Source of the DNA: Amycolatopsis jejuensis
GTDB lineage: Bacteria > Actinomycetota > Actinomycetes > Mycobacteriales > Pseudonocardiaceae
Reading direction: 5' to 3'
DNA: 64,000 bases
NCBI RefSeq assembly: GCF_000717335.1
Contig: NZ_JNYZ01000022.1
Location: 1-64,000 of the forward strand
The position numbers and the translations under genes were made by a program. A model generated the notes under the pieces. It was given only the letters and a program-made list of their open reading frames with translations. It did no database searches and had not been told where the DNA came from. This document shows, piece by piece, positions 1 to 8,259 of the stretch; position 1 is the stretch's first letter, and the number at the start of each line of letters is the position of its first letter.

Positions 1-519
1 CAACTCCCTCCACAATGCGCAACGATCGATCACATCACAACAGCGACAACCGCTGCCCGTATCACCCCGTAACACCCCCACCCGACAACGTGACACCACA
101 ACACCTGTGCAGCTGAAACAAACGCGCCAAAGCAAAGATCACCGCGGGCAGGACCGGTGGGAAAGGAAAGAACAGGAAGGGCCGGGAGAAGAGAAGCAAC
201 GGACGACTCCACCCGCGGCCGGTCGGCGACGGGTGGGGTGCGACGTCGCGGGTCAAGCCAGGAGGGCGGGCAGGGGCACCGAGTGCGGTGCGGGGCGGGG
301 CGAGACACAGGGCGTCGGCCAAAGGCCATCGGGCGCAGGCGATGTGCGGCCAGGCGAGGCACGGGCGGGAGACACATGAGCGCAGGCGACAGCGGGCAGG
401 CGACACGCAGACACAAGCGAAACTTGGGCGAGCAACACGTGAACACAGGTGACAGCGGGCGAGCCGACACGCAGGCGCAGGCAAAGCGCGAGCCTGACCA
501 AAACCCAGCCCTCAACCCA
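1..519. other. Gene-poor left edge with imperfect repeats
   Basis: I see no supportable gene here; long open frames on both strands are Arg/Pro/Cys-rich composition artefacts. The plus strand is purine-rich around 155-205. An imperfect direct repeat of about 48 nt lies at roughly 372-419 and 435-482, both copies containing GACAGCGGGC and GACACGCAG. No terminator or promoter is obvious. Confidence 0.5.
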
Positions 520-1122
520 TTAAGAACCGTCCTCAATCCCCAACTGCCACAACGCCATCCGCGCATGCCGCGCCGCAGCCGCTCGCCCTGGGGCAGCCCT
601 CAGGCCAAGGAGCCGTTGCCGATGCGGTTCGCCCAGCAGGAGTGTGAACAGGGCCGTCGCCAGGTCCACATCGTGTTCCGGCAAACGCTCGTTCAGCGCC
701 GCGATGTACGCCTGAGGCCCATCACGGTAGAACTCCCGGGCCAGCTCCGGGAAGCTGTGTGCCTCGGTGATCATCAGCCGGTGCAGGGCGATGCCCTCGT
801 CGGAATGCAGCGCAGACACGATTCCGGTCGCCAGTGCCAGCAGGCCGGTGTCCGCGGGGGGCTGTTCGAGCGTTCGGCGGCGGAGGCGGTCGACCGCAGC
901 GAGGAAGATCTCGGTCCGGTCGCCGAAATAGCCGTAGATCGTGCGTTTCGTGACGTGTGCCTCGGCCACGATGTGGTCCAGCGTCACCTGGCCGAAGCCG
1001 CCTGTGGCGAAGAGGCGTACGGCCGCGTCGAGGATGTCGTCACGGCGTTGTGCGCGCTCTGTCTCGGTGGGGCGTCCTCGTTTGCGTGGACCTGTCACCG
1101 ACCCCGCCCCTTCGATCGACAT
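520..1122 (-). CDS. TetR/AcrR family transcriptional regulator
   Basis: A 200-residue repressor-type protein with a basic N-terminus (RKRGRP near residue 13) and a TetR helix-turn-helix at about residues 28-70, including TKRTIYGYFGDR. The C-terminal ligand domain is unassigned. The ATG at 1122 is the only well-placed start. The gene is divergent from the 2-oxoacid dehydrogenase operon at 1238, and a perfect inverted repeat lies between them, so autoregulation and control of that operon are the natural inference. The family call is firm; the ligand is unknown. Confidence 0.92.
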   Translation of the reverse strand: MSIEGAGSVTGPRKRGRPTETERAQRRDDILDAAVRLFATGGFGQVTLDHIVAEAHVTKRTIYGYFGDRTEIFLAAVDRLRRRTLEQPPADTGLLALATGIVSALHSDEGIALHRLMITEAHSFPELAREFYRDGPQAYIAALNERLPEHDVDLATALFTLLLGEPHRQRLLGLRAAPGRAAAARHARMALWQLGIEDGS

Positions 1123-1144
1123 CCGGCCCGAACCGGCCTATAAT
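1116..1144 (+). promoter_or_regulatory. Promoter of the 2-oxoacid dehydrogenase operon
   Basis: TCGACA at 1116-1121 (one mismatch to TTGACA) is followed after exactly 17 nt by a perfect TATAAT at 1139-1144. It points toward the gene at 1238. The -35 box overlaps the start codon of the divergent tetR gene and the -10 box lies inside the left operator arm, so a bound repressor would block RNA polymerase. No transcript data; call is from sequence. Confidence 0.7.
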
Positions 1145-1170
1145 GAACCGTACTTCGTATCATTATAGGC
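1136..1170. promoter_or_regulatory. TetR operator, perfect 11-bp inverted repeat
   Basis: GCCTATAATGA at 1136-1146 and its exact reverse complement TCATTATAGGC at 1160-1170 are separated by 13 nt. Each arm contains TATAAT, the left on the plus strand and the right on the minus strand, so divergent -10 elements sit inside the two arms. Position between tetR and the E1/E2 operon makes the neighbouring TetR protein the probable binder. Confidence 0.8.
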
Positions 1171-1237
1171 GTTCTGCCGCACCCGGCAAGAACGAAGCCC
1201 CGCCACCACGCGCGCGCGGGCGAGAAGGAGACCCTCG

Positions 1238-2284
1238 ATGCCCCCGAAAACCGCTGCCCCACGCCGGACGGCCGACGCCCGGCTGCTGGGCTTCTACCGG
1301 CAGATGGTGCTGATCCGCCGCTTCGAGGAACGCGCGGCCCGCGCCTACACCGAGGCGAAGATCGGCGGGTACTGCCACCTGAACCTCGGCGAGGAGGCGA
1401 CCGTCGCCGGGCTCATGGCGGCGCTCGGCAAGGACGACTACGTCTTCGCGAACTACCGCGAGCACGGTTACGCGATCGCGCGCGGCGTCGCGCCGGAGCG
1501 GGTGATGGCCGAGCTGTACGGGCGGGCCGACGGGGTGTCCCGCGGATGGGGCGGGTCGATGCACATGTTCGACCTCGCGTCGCGGTTCATGGGTGGTTAC
1601 GGGATCGTCGGCGGACAGGTTCCGCTGGCCACCGGGGCAGCGCTCGCGATCGACTACCGCGGCGGCTCCGAGGCGGTGCTGTGCCTGATGGGCGACGGCA
1701 CCACGAACATCGGCGCCTTCCACGAGTCGTTGAACCTCGCCGCGCTGTGGAAGCTGCCGATCGTGTACGTGGTCGTCAACAACGGGCTCGGCATGGGCAC
1801 CACCGTGGAGCAGTCGTCGGCGGAGCCCGAACTGCACCGGCGGGCCGCCGCGTACCGGATGGCCTCGGCCCGGGTCGACGGCAACGACCCGGCCGCGGTG
1901 CACGCCGCCGCCCGCACGGCGCTCGCCGCGGCGCGGGCGGGGAAGCCGTACCTGCTGGAGACCGTGTCGGGACGGCTCAAGGGGCATTCGGTCGTCGACC
2001 CGGCCCGTTACCGCAGCCGCGAGGAAGCCGAAGCGTTGAAGGCGGCCGACCCCGTCGCGGCGTACGCGGTGCGGTTGCACCAGCAGGGCCTGCTCACCGA
2101 CGAGCTCATTGCGCAGATCGACGCCGAGGCCACCACGCAGGTCGCCGCAGCGGTCGCGTTCGCCGAGGCGAGCCCGCACCCGGACGTGTCGACCCTGTTC
2201 GACTACACCTACGCGACGCCGGTCCCGAACGATTCCCGCCGCTTGCCCGCGGACCCGCTGTTCCCCGCAGGTGCCCCGGCATGA
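1238..2284 (+). CDS. 2-oxoacid dehydrogenase E1 component, alpha subunit
   Basis: A 348-residue thiamine-diphosphate subunit of the pyruvate/acetoin/branched-chain 2-oxoacid dehydrogenase family, which decarboxylates a 2-oxoacid and passes the acyl group to lipoyl-E2. The ThDP motif starts with GDG near residue 152 and ends with NN near 180. An AGGAG-like site precedes the ATG at 1238. It overlaps the E1-beta start by 4 nt (ATGA). Substrate (pyruvate or branched 2-oxoacid) cannot be decided from sequence. The operon has no E3, so a housekeeping dihydrolipoamide dehydrogenase must serve. It may feed acyl-CoA to the neighbouring lipopeptide-type cluster (inference). Confidence 0.9.
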   Translation: MPPKTAAPRRTADARLLGFYRQMVLIRRFEERAARAYTEAKIGGYCHLNLGEEATVAGLMAALGKDDYVFANYREHGYAIARGVAPERVMAELYGRADGVSRGWGGSMHMFDLASRFMGGYGIVGGQVPLATGAALAIDYRGGSEAVLCLMGDGTTNIGAFHESLNLAALWKLPIVYVVVNNGLGMGTTVEQSSAEPELHRRAAAYRMASARVDGNDPAAVHAAARTALAAARAGKPYLLETVSGRLKGHSVVDPARYRSREEAEALKAADPVAAYAVRLHQQGLLTDELIAQIDAEATTQVAAAVAFAEASPHPDVSTLFDYTYATPVPNDSRRLPADPLFPAGAPA

Positions 2285-3273
2285 GTGTGATCAGCTACCG
2301 CCAGGCCCTGCACGACGCGCTGCACGACGAGATGCTGCGCGACGACGACGTCTTCCTGATCGGCGAGGAAATCGGCCTTTTCGAGGGGTCGTACAAGATC
2401 ACCGCCGGGCTGCTCGCCGAGTTCGGCGCCAAGCGGGTCCGGGACACGCCGATCGCCGAAGAGGGCTTCACCGGCGCGGCGATCGGCGCGGCGATGCTCG
2501 GGCTACGGCCGGTCGTGGAGATCATGACGATCAACTTCTCCCTGCTCGCGCTCGACCAGATCGTCAACCACGCCGCGAAGATCTACGGCATGTTCGGCGG
2601 GCAATCCCGCGTGCCGCTGGTGATCCGCACCCCCGGCGGGGGCGGGCAGCAGCTCGGCGCCACGCACTCGCAGAACATCGAGCTGTACTACGCCTTCGTG
2701 CCCGGGATGAAGGTCGTCGCCCCGTCCAGCCCGGCCGACGCGAAAGCGCTGATGCTCGCCGCCATCCGCGACGACGACCCGGTGCTCGTCCTCGAAAACC
2801 TCGCGCTGTACAACACCACCGGCGAGGTACCTGATCACGACGAGCCCGCCGAAATCGGCCGGGCCGCCGTCACGCGCGAAGGCTCGCACATCACCGTGGT
2901 CGCGTACTCGCGGATGGCCGTGGTCGCGCTCCAGGTGGCCGAACGCCTTGCCACGGAAGGCATCGACGTCGAGGTCGTCGACCTGCGCAGCCTCCGCCCA
3001 CTCGACCGCGACACCGTCGTCGCGTCGGTGAAGAAGACGAACTGCGCGGTGGTCCTGGAAGACGACTGGCTCACGTACGGCATCGGTGCCGAGATCGCCG
3101 CAACCATCTCCGACGGCGCCTTCGACTGGCTCGACGCCCCCGTCCGCCGCGTCGCGATGGCCGAGGTCCCGCTGCCGTACGCCAAGTCGCTGGAGACCGC
3201 GGCCCTGCCCTCGGCCGACGACGCGATCACCGCCATCCGCGAAACCCTCGACGCCGTCACCCGGCGCCGCTGA
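2281..3273 (+). CDS. 2-oxoacid dehydrogenase E1 component, beta subunit
   Basis: A 330-residue transketolase-like beta subunit that completes the alpha2beta2 E1 enzyme. It begins MSVISYRQALHDAL at an ATG overlapping the alpha stop, which is the expected family start. Typical features are the EEIG segment near residue 29, the TPIAEEGF motif near 59 and a C-terminal transketolase domain. Longer in-frame extensions upstream run through the alpha gene and are not real. The next gene, E2, starts 11 nt downstream. Confidence 0.92.
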   Translation: MSVISYRQALHDALHDEMLRDDDVFLIGEEIGLFEGSYKITAGLLAEFGAKRVRDTPIAEEGFTGAAIGAAMLGLRPVVEIMTINFSLLALDQIVNHAAKIYGMFGGQSRVPLVIRTPGGGGQQLGATHSQNIELYYAFVPGMKVVAPSSPADAKALMLAAIRDDDPVLVLENLALYNTTGEVPDHDEPAEIGRAAVTREGSHITVVAYSRMAVVALQVAERLATEGIDVEVVDLRSLRPLDRDTVVASVKKTNCAVVLEDDWLTYGIGAEIAATISDGAFDWLDAPVRRVAMAEVPLPYAKSLETAALPSADDAITAIRETLDAVTRRR

Positions 3274-3284
3274 GAGGACCCACC

Positions 3285-4565
3285 GTGATCGACATCCTCA
3301 TGCCCCGCCTCTCCGACACCATGGCCGAAGGCTCCATCAATGCGTGGCGCAAACGCCCCGGCGACCCGGTCGCACCCGGCGACGTCCTCGTCGAGATCGA
3401 GACCGACAAGGCGATGATGGAACAGGAGGCGTACGAAGCGGGTGTCCTGGCCGAGATCCTGGTGCCGGAAGGCGGGACCGCGGCGATCGGAACACCGATT
3501 GCGAGGCTCGACAACGGTGCCTCGGCCGGGGAAACCTCGACGGTGGCGGCCGCCGAACCGCCCGCGGCAGCGCAACCCCGTCCGCAACTCACGTCGGTGC
3601 CACCCAGCCCAGTGCAACCCAGCCCGGCGAGGCCCGCGGCGCCACCCGAGCCGCAGCGTCCGGCGGTGCCACCCGCGGCAGAGCACCGTCTCGCCGCCAG
3701 CCCGCTGGTCCGCAAACTCGCCCGTGAGCGGGGCATCGACCTGGCGACCGTCCCCGGTACCGGCCCCGGTGGCCGCATCATCCGTGCCGACCTCGACGCG
3801 CACCAGCCACCGGAGCCGAGCGGGGCAGGCGGGCCGACCGGCGCGACGGGGCAGAACGCGGCAACCAGGGCAACCGAGCCGAGCGGGCCAGCTGAAACGG
3901 TGCCCACCGGAGCGGACGCGCGTGACCCGCACCCGGTCCCCTTCGACACCATCCGGCAAGCCATCGCCACCCGCCTCGCCGAAAGCGCCGCCACTCCCAC
4001 CTTCACCGCGACCGCGTCCGCCGACGTCAAAGACCTCCGGAAACTCCGCGCCGGGATCAACGAGAGCGGCACGAGGGTCACCGTCAACGATCTCCTTGTC
4101 CGCGCGGTCGCGCTCGCTCTCCGGGCCCACCCTGGGATGAACGCGTCGTACTCCCCGGATGGGCGCGGGCAGACCCTCCTCCACCAGCGCATCCACCTCG
4201 GCATCGCGGTCGCCGCACCGGCGGGGCTGGTCGTCCCGGTTGTGCACGATGCCGATCGCCTCGCGGTCACGGCGATCTCCGCCATCACGCGCGACCTCGG
4301 GCGCCGCGCCGCCGATCGCACCCTCACCACCGCGGACCTCAGCGACGGCACCTTCACGATCAGCAACCTCGGCAGCTACGGCGTCGAGCACTTCACCGCG
4401 ATCATCAACCCACCCCAGGGCGCCATCCTCGCCGTCGGCGCCGCCCGCAAACGTTTGCGCTACACCGTGACGGCCGACCATCGCATCATCGACGGCGCCC
4501 TCGCCGCCCAGTTCCTCGCGACGCTGACCGACCTCCTCGAGCATCCCCTGCGGCTGGTGACGTGA
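3285..4565 (+). CDS. 2-oxoacid dehydrogenase E2 (dihydrolipoamide acyltransferase)
   Basis: A 426-residue E2 with one lipoyl domain (residues 1-80, lipoylated Lys42 in ETDKAMM), a Pro/Ala-rich linker, a peripheral-subunit-binding domain near residues 135-170 and a C-terminal acyltransferase domain with the catalytic HRIIDG motif near residue 400. It moves the acyl group from E1 to CoA. A second Pro/Gly-rich linker precedes the catalytic domain. The stop at 4565 lies three bases from the convergent stop of the fabI-like gene at 4569, with no room for a conventional terminator. Confidence 0.92.
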   Translation: MIDILMPRLSDTMAEGSINAWRKRPGDPVAPGDVLVEIETDKAMMEQEAYEAGVLAEILVPEGGTAAIGTPIARLDNGASAGETSTVAAAEPPAAAQPRPQLTSVPPSPVQPSPARPAAPPEPQRPAVPPAAEHRLAASPLVRKLARERGIDLATVPGTGPGGRIIRADLDAHQPPEPSGAGGPTGATGQNAATRATEPSGPAETVPTGADARDPHPVPFDTIRQAIATRLAESAATPTFTATASADVKDLRKLRAGINESGTRVTVNDLLVRAVALALRAHPGMNASYSPDGRGQTLLHQRIHLGIAVAAPAGLVVPVVHDADRLAVTAISAITRDLGRRAADRTLTTADLSDGTFTISNLGSYGVEHFTAIINPPQGAILAVGAARKRLRYTVTADHRIIDGALAAQFLATLTDLLEHPLRLVT

Positions 4566-4568
4566 GCG

Positions 4569-5333
4569 CTACTGCCCGATCGCGTGTACCCCGCCGTCGG
4601 CCCACACCATCGAGCCCGTGGTCGCCGGTAGCCAGTCCGACAGCAGGGCACAGACCGACTGAGCCGCGGCGGTCGGGTCAGCGGCGTTCCAGCCCAGCGG
4701 AGCCCGCTTGTCCCAGTCCGCCTCCATCTCCGCGAAGCCCGGGATCGACTTGGCGGCGATGGTCCGCAGCGGGCCGGACGCGACCAGATTCGTACGGATG
4801 CCGCGCGGCCCCAACTCCCTGGCCAGATAGCGGTTCACCGACTCCAGCGCGGCCTTCGCGACGCCCATCCAGTCGTAGTCCGGCCACGCGACGCGCGCAT
4901 CGAAGTCCAGGCCGACGATCGACGCGCCCGGGTCCAGCAGCGGCAGGACCGCGGCGGCGAGGGCGTTGAGCGAGTACGCCGATACCTGCAGGCTCGACGA
5001 CACGTCCGGCCACGGCGCGCCCATGAAGTCACCCCAGCAGCTGGCCGGCGCGGCCGCGATCGAGTGCACCACGCCGTCCAGGCCGTCGACGTGGTCGCGG
5101 ACCCGGTCGGCGAGCGTCGCGAGGTGGGCCGGATCGGTGACGTCCAGCTCCACCACCGGCGCCGGTGACGGCAGCCGCTGGGCGATCCGGTTCACCAGGG
5201 ACAACCGGCCGAACCCGGTGAGCACCACGTCCGCACCTTGCTGTTGCGCGATCCGCGCGGTGTGGAAGCCGATCGACGCCTCGGTGATGACCCCGGTGAC
5301 CAGGATTCGCTTCCCGTCTAGCAAGCCGGTCAC
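4569..5333 (-). CDS. fabI: Enoyl-ACP reductase, InhA/FabI type
   Basis: A 254-residue NADH-dependent enoyl reductase of the SDR superfamily, strikingly like mycobacterial InhA: it opens with TGLLDGKRILVTG and keeps the catalytic pair as Tyr153-x6-Lys160 in YDWMGVAK and the C-terminal LLSDWLPATTG. The GTG at 5333 overlaps the FabF stop (GTGA), so the two are translationally coupled. It reduces the trans-2-enoyl bond in fatty-acid elongation. Here it ends an operon with a lanthipeptide synthetase, so it may build an acyl tail or be a resistant copy; which one is inference. Confidence 0.9.
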   Translation of the reverse strand: MTGLLDGKRILVTGVITEASIGFHTARIAQQQGADVVLTGFGRLSLVNRIAQRLPSPAPVVELDVTDPAHLATLADRVRDHVDGLDGVVHSIAAAPASCWGDFMGAPWPDVSSSLQVSAYSLNALAAAVLPLLDPGASIVGLDFDARVAWPDYDWMGVAKAALESVNRYLARELGPRGIRTNLVASGPLRTIAAKSIPGFAEMEADWDKRAPLGWNAADPTAAAQSVCALLSDWLPATTGSMVWADGGVHAIGQ

Positions 5334-6592
5334 GACGGCCACTTTCGCAGCACCAGCACCGCGTTGTGCCCGCCGAAGCCGAACGAGTTGCTCATCGCCA
5401 CCGAGATGTCGTGCTCCTGCGCGCTTCCGGCGACGAAGTTCATCTCGGGGTCGAGCGGCTGGTCGCAGTTGATGGTGGGAGGGGCGACGCCGTCGCGCAT
5501 CGCGAGGCACGACACGATCGCCTCGACCGCGCCGCCCGCGCCGATCATGTGCCCGGTCATCGATTTCGTGGAGCTCACCGGAATCTCCAGCGCATGGTCT
5601 CCCAGCACTTCCCGGATCGAGTGGACCTCGCGCTCGTCGCCGATCGGGGTGCTGGTGCCGTGTGCGTTGATGTAGTCCACAGTGGACGCATCGACCCCTG
5701 CGTCCGCCAGCGCCGCTCGCATGGCGGACTTCGCGCCCGCGCCCTCGGGATGCGGAGCTGTCCAGTGGTAAGCGTCCGAAGTGGACCCGTAGCCGATCAC
5801 CTCGGCGAGGATCGGGACCCCGCGGGCCGCCGCGTGTGAGGCTTCCTCCAGGACCATCACCCCGGCACCGGCGCTCATCACGAACCCGTCGCGGCCCTCG
5901 TCGAACGGCCGCGAGGCCAGCTCAGGCGAGTCATTCTGCGTCGACAGCGCCCGCGCATTGCCGCTCCCGGCGAAATCGCCGCGAGTGAGGCAGTTGTCCG
6001 CGCCACCGGCGATCACGACGTCCGCGAAGCCGAACTGGATCCAGCGCGCGGCCTCGCCCAGCGAATCGGTACCCGTTGCGCAAGCCGTGCTCTGTGCCCG
6101 GCTCGGACCCCGCGCACCGAACTGCATGCTGATCTCGCCTGCGGCATTGTCGATCGCACCGGCGATTTGCGCGAACGGGCTGACCGAGCGAGGACCCTTG
6201 TCCCGCAACGTATCTGCGACCCGGTGGTTGTAGTTGACCGGACCATACCCGCTACCGACGAGCACTCCGGCGCGCGGCGCAAGTTCGTCGTCAAGCGTCA
6301 GCTTCGCGCATTCCATGGCCTGTGTGGCCGCCCCCATGGCGTACAGCGCGTACGTGTCCATCCGGCGGCTGACCTTGTGCGGCACGTACAGATCCGGGTC
6401 GAATCCCCGTACCTCGCCGCCGATCTGCGTGTTGAGATCGGCGACGTCGAACGCCTCGATCCGGCGGATTCCGCTGCGGCCGGCGAGCATCGCGGACCAG
6501 GTGTCCTCCACGGTGAGGCCCAGCGGGGTGATCGCGCCCCAGCCGGTGACCACTACCCGGCGACGCAGGCGCCGCATCTCTTCGAGCACCAT
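5330..6592 (-). CDS. fabF: 3-oxoacyl-ACP synthase II (FabF-type KAS)
   Basis: A roughly 420-residue elongating ketosynthase. The Cys-His-His triad is intact: Cys171 in STACATG, His311 in NAHGTSTPIGD and His348 in KSMTGH. Start choice is uncertain: a GGAGG at 6597-6601 serves the ATG at 6592 or the GTG at 6589, while a GTG at 6613 would overlap the upstream stop by 4 nt. It condenses acyl groups with malonyl-ACP. No acyl carrier protein gene is visible nearby, so it must borrow one or act on the primary ACP. It lies in the operon with fabI, the ThDP enzyme and the FabD-like gene. Confidence 0.88.
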   Translation of the reverse strand: MVLEEMRRLRRRVVVTGWGAITPLGLTVEDTWSAMLAGRSGIRRIEAFDVADLNTQIGGEVRGFDPDLYVPHKVSRRMDTYALYAMGAATQAMECAKLTLDDELAPRAGVLVGSGYGPVNYNHRVADTLRDKGPRSVSPFAQIAGAIDNAAGEISMQFGARGPSRAQSTACATGTDSLGEAARWIQFGFADVVIAGGADNCLTRGDFAGSGNARALSTQNDSPELASRPFDEGRDGFVMSAGAGVMVLEEASHAAARGVPILAEVIGYGSTSDAYHWTAPHPEGAGAKSAMRAALADAGVDASTVDYINAHGTSTPIGDEREVHSIREVLGDHALEIPVSSTKSMTGHMIGAGGAVEAIVSCLAMRDGVAPPTINCDQPLDPEMNFVAGSAQEHDISVAMSNSFGFGGHNAVLVLRKWPS

Positions 6593-6609
6593 CATTCCTC
6601 CATTCAGCG

Positions 6610-8259
6610 TCACGGGTGCACGGCGGGGAAGTCACCGTCCACTTCGGATAGTCCGGGCGGGGAGTCGGCGAGGTCGACGGGTACGTACAGCACCGAGACC
6701 CGGCCGTCCGAACATGCGGCGAGAGCTTGGCGCAGGACGTCTTCGGTACGCGCGGGATCGTCGAGAACCCGTTGCTGCACCGGGGAATCGAATCGGGTGG
6801 ACGGAAGGCCACCACCGGCAAACGAGAACCGCTCACCGTCCAGCCTGCGCTGGTCCAATTGCGACTGAAGCCAGCCGTAACCGCCATTGCACAGTACCAC
6901 GAACAGCACGCCGAGCCGTTCCTTCGCGAAAGTCTCCAGGTCGGCATCGAAGAGGGTGAAGGCGCCGTCGCCGACGAACGCGACCACCTGGCGTCCCGGC
7001 GCGGCCAGCGCCACCCCGCCGGACGCGGCGGCCCCGAAGCCCAGGCTCGTCTGTTCCGAAGGGACGATCGACCCGGCTTCCGCGCGGCACGGCAAATGCG
7101 GGAAAATGTAGGACCACATGTCCTGCAACCCGTTCTCCTGCACCAGGATCCGGTCCTCCGGGAGAACCGTGTCCATCGTCTGCAGGAGCCGCGCGATCGT
7201 CGAGTTCTCCGCCGTTGTCTTGGCGTCGGTGAAGATCGCGTCCCGGGTTTCGGCAATCCGGCGCTGCCACTCGGGATCCGGTGCTTCGGAAACCGCGTTC
7301 AGCCAATCCTCCGCGACCTGGCCGACGTCGCCGATCACGCGGTGCCCGTCGAACTCGAGCGAGAACTCTTCAGCCGCGAGGTTGACCTGGACCACCGGCG
7401 GCGCTTCCCAGCCGAACGTCGCAGTTTCTTCGAGCCTGCTGCTGAGCGCGATGACCAGGTCCGCGTCCTTCCACAGCTCGGCAGCCGCTTCCGGCAGATA
7501 CAGCCCGGACAGCCCCAAAAAACGGTGGTGCGATTCGTCGACCGCGCCGCGGCCGGTAGCAGTGCTGAACACCGCGGCGCCGAGACGATCGGCAAGCCGT
7601 TCGATCACGCGGTCGCCGTTGCGTTGCCGCGCGCCACCACCCACGAGCAGGACCGGCTTGCGGGCCGCCTGGATCGCGGCCAGCGCCGGACTTTCTTCCG
7701 GCATCCGATGCACCGGCTTTTCCGGCAACGCCTGCCACGGCCGGGTCCGCTCGATTTCCGTGGTGAGCAAGTGATCCGGCAACTCCAGGTACACCGGACC
7801 GGGTACGCCGCCGGACGCGATGGCCCATGCCTGCTGAATGGCCGCAACAACGCGTCCGGGATGGTCGACCCGATGCGCCCACTTCACCAGCGGACGCACG
7901 AACGCGAGCTGGTCCAGTTCCTGGAAAGCCGCCGACCCGCGCCGCTCGGCCGACGTCCCCGCCGCCAGCACCACGAGTGGCGCGCGGGAACACGACGCCT
8001 CCAACACGCCCGTAAGAACATTCGTGGCGGCCGGGCCTTTCCCGATCACGCACACCCCAGGACGGCCGGATTCCAATGCATAGCCGGTGGCCATGAAAGC
8101 GGCATTGCGCTGGTCTCGGCACAGCACCAGCCGCAGGTCGCTTTCCTGGATTGCGGCCAGCAGCACCAGATCGTCGGCCGGAAGGCCGAACACCGTGCTG
8201 GTGCCAGCTGTTTTCAGGAAATCGACCACGGCATGCCAGCAGCCGGGATAGGTGGTCAT
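6610..8259 (-). CDS. Thiamine-diphosphate enzyme, acetolactate-synthase-like
   Basis: A 549-residue three-domain ThDP enzyme: N-terminal PYR domain, central domain, C-terminal PP domain with the metal/ThDP motif GDG at 430-432 and Asn458. The activating glutamate normally found in (H/R)EQxAAxxA is replaced by Asp49 in RDQRNAAFMA, which is unusual. It should cleave or join 2-oxoacid-derived acyl units; benzoylformate-decarboxylase-like or acetolactate-synthase-like chemistry are both possible. The ATG at 8259 overlaps the FabD-like stop (ATGA). In this operon it may make an unusual starter unit or an acyloin (inference). Confidence 0.85.
   Translation of the reverse strand: MTTYPGCWHAVVDFLKTAGTSTVFGLPADDLVLLAAIQESDLRLVLCRDQRNAAFMATGYALESGRPGVCVIGKGPAATNVLTGVLEASCSRAPLVVLAAGTSAERRGSAAFQELDQLAFVRPLVKWAHRVDHPGRVVAAIQQAWAIASGGVPGPVYLELPDHLLTTEIERTRPWQALPEKPVHRMPEESPALAAIQAARKPVLLVGGGARQRNGDRVIERLADRLGAAVFSTATGRGAVDESHHRFLGLSGLYLPEAAAELWKDADLVIALSSRLEETATFGWEAPPVVQVNLAAEEFSLEFDGHRVIGDVGQVAEDWLNAVSEAPDPEWQRRIAETRDAIFTDAKTTAENSTIARLLQTMDTVLPEDRILVQENGLQDMWSYIFPHLPCRAEAGSIVPSEQTSLGFGAAASGGVALAAPGRQVVAFVGDGAFTLFDADLETFAKERLGVLFVVLCNGGYGWLQSQLDQRRLDGERFSFAGGGLPSTRFDSPVQQRVLDDPARTEDVLRQALAACSDGRVSVLYVPVDLADSPPGLSEVDGDFPAVHP

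Noticed and set aside
157..1143. Long open frame on the plus strand opposite tetR
   Set aside because: Arg/Gly-rich, no domain, and antisense to a clear TetR gene; a GC-composition shadow.
2835..4544. 569-residue minus-strand frame over the E1-beta/E2 genes
   Set aside because: Antisense to a textbook E2 with lipoyl and catalytic motifs; no motif of its own.
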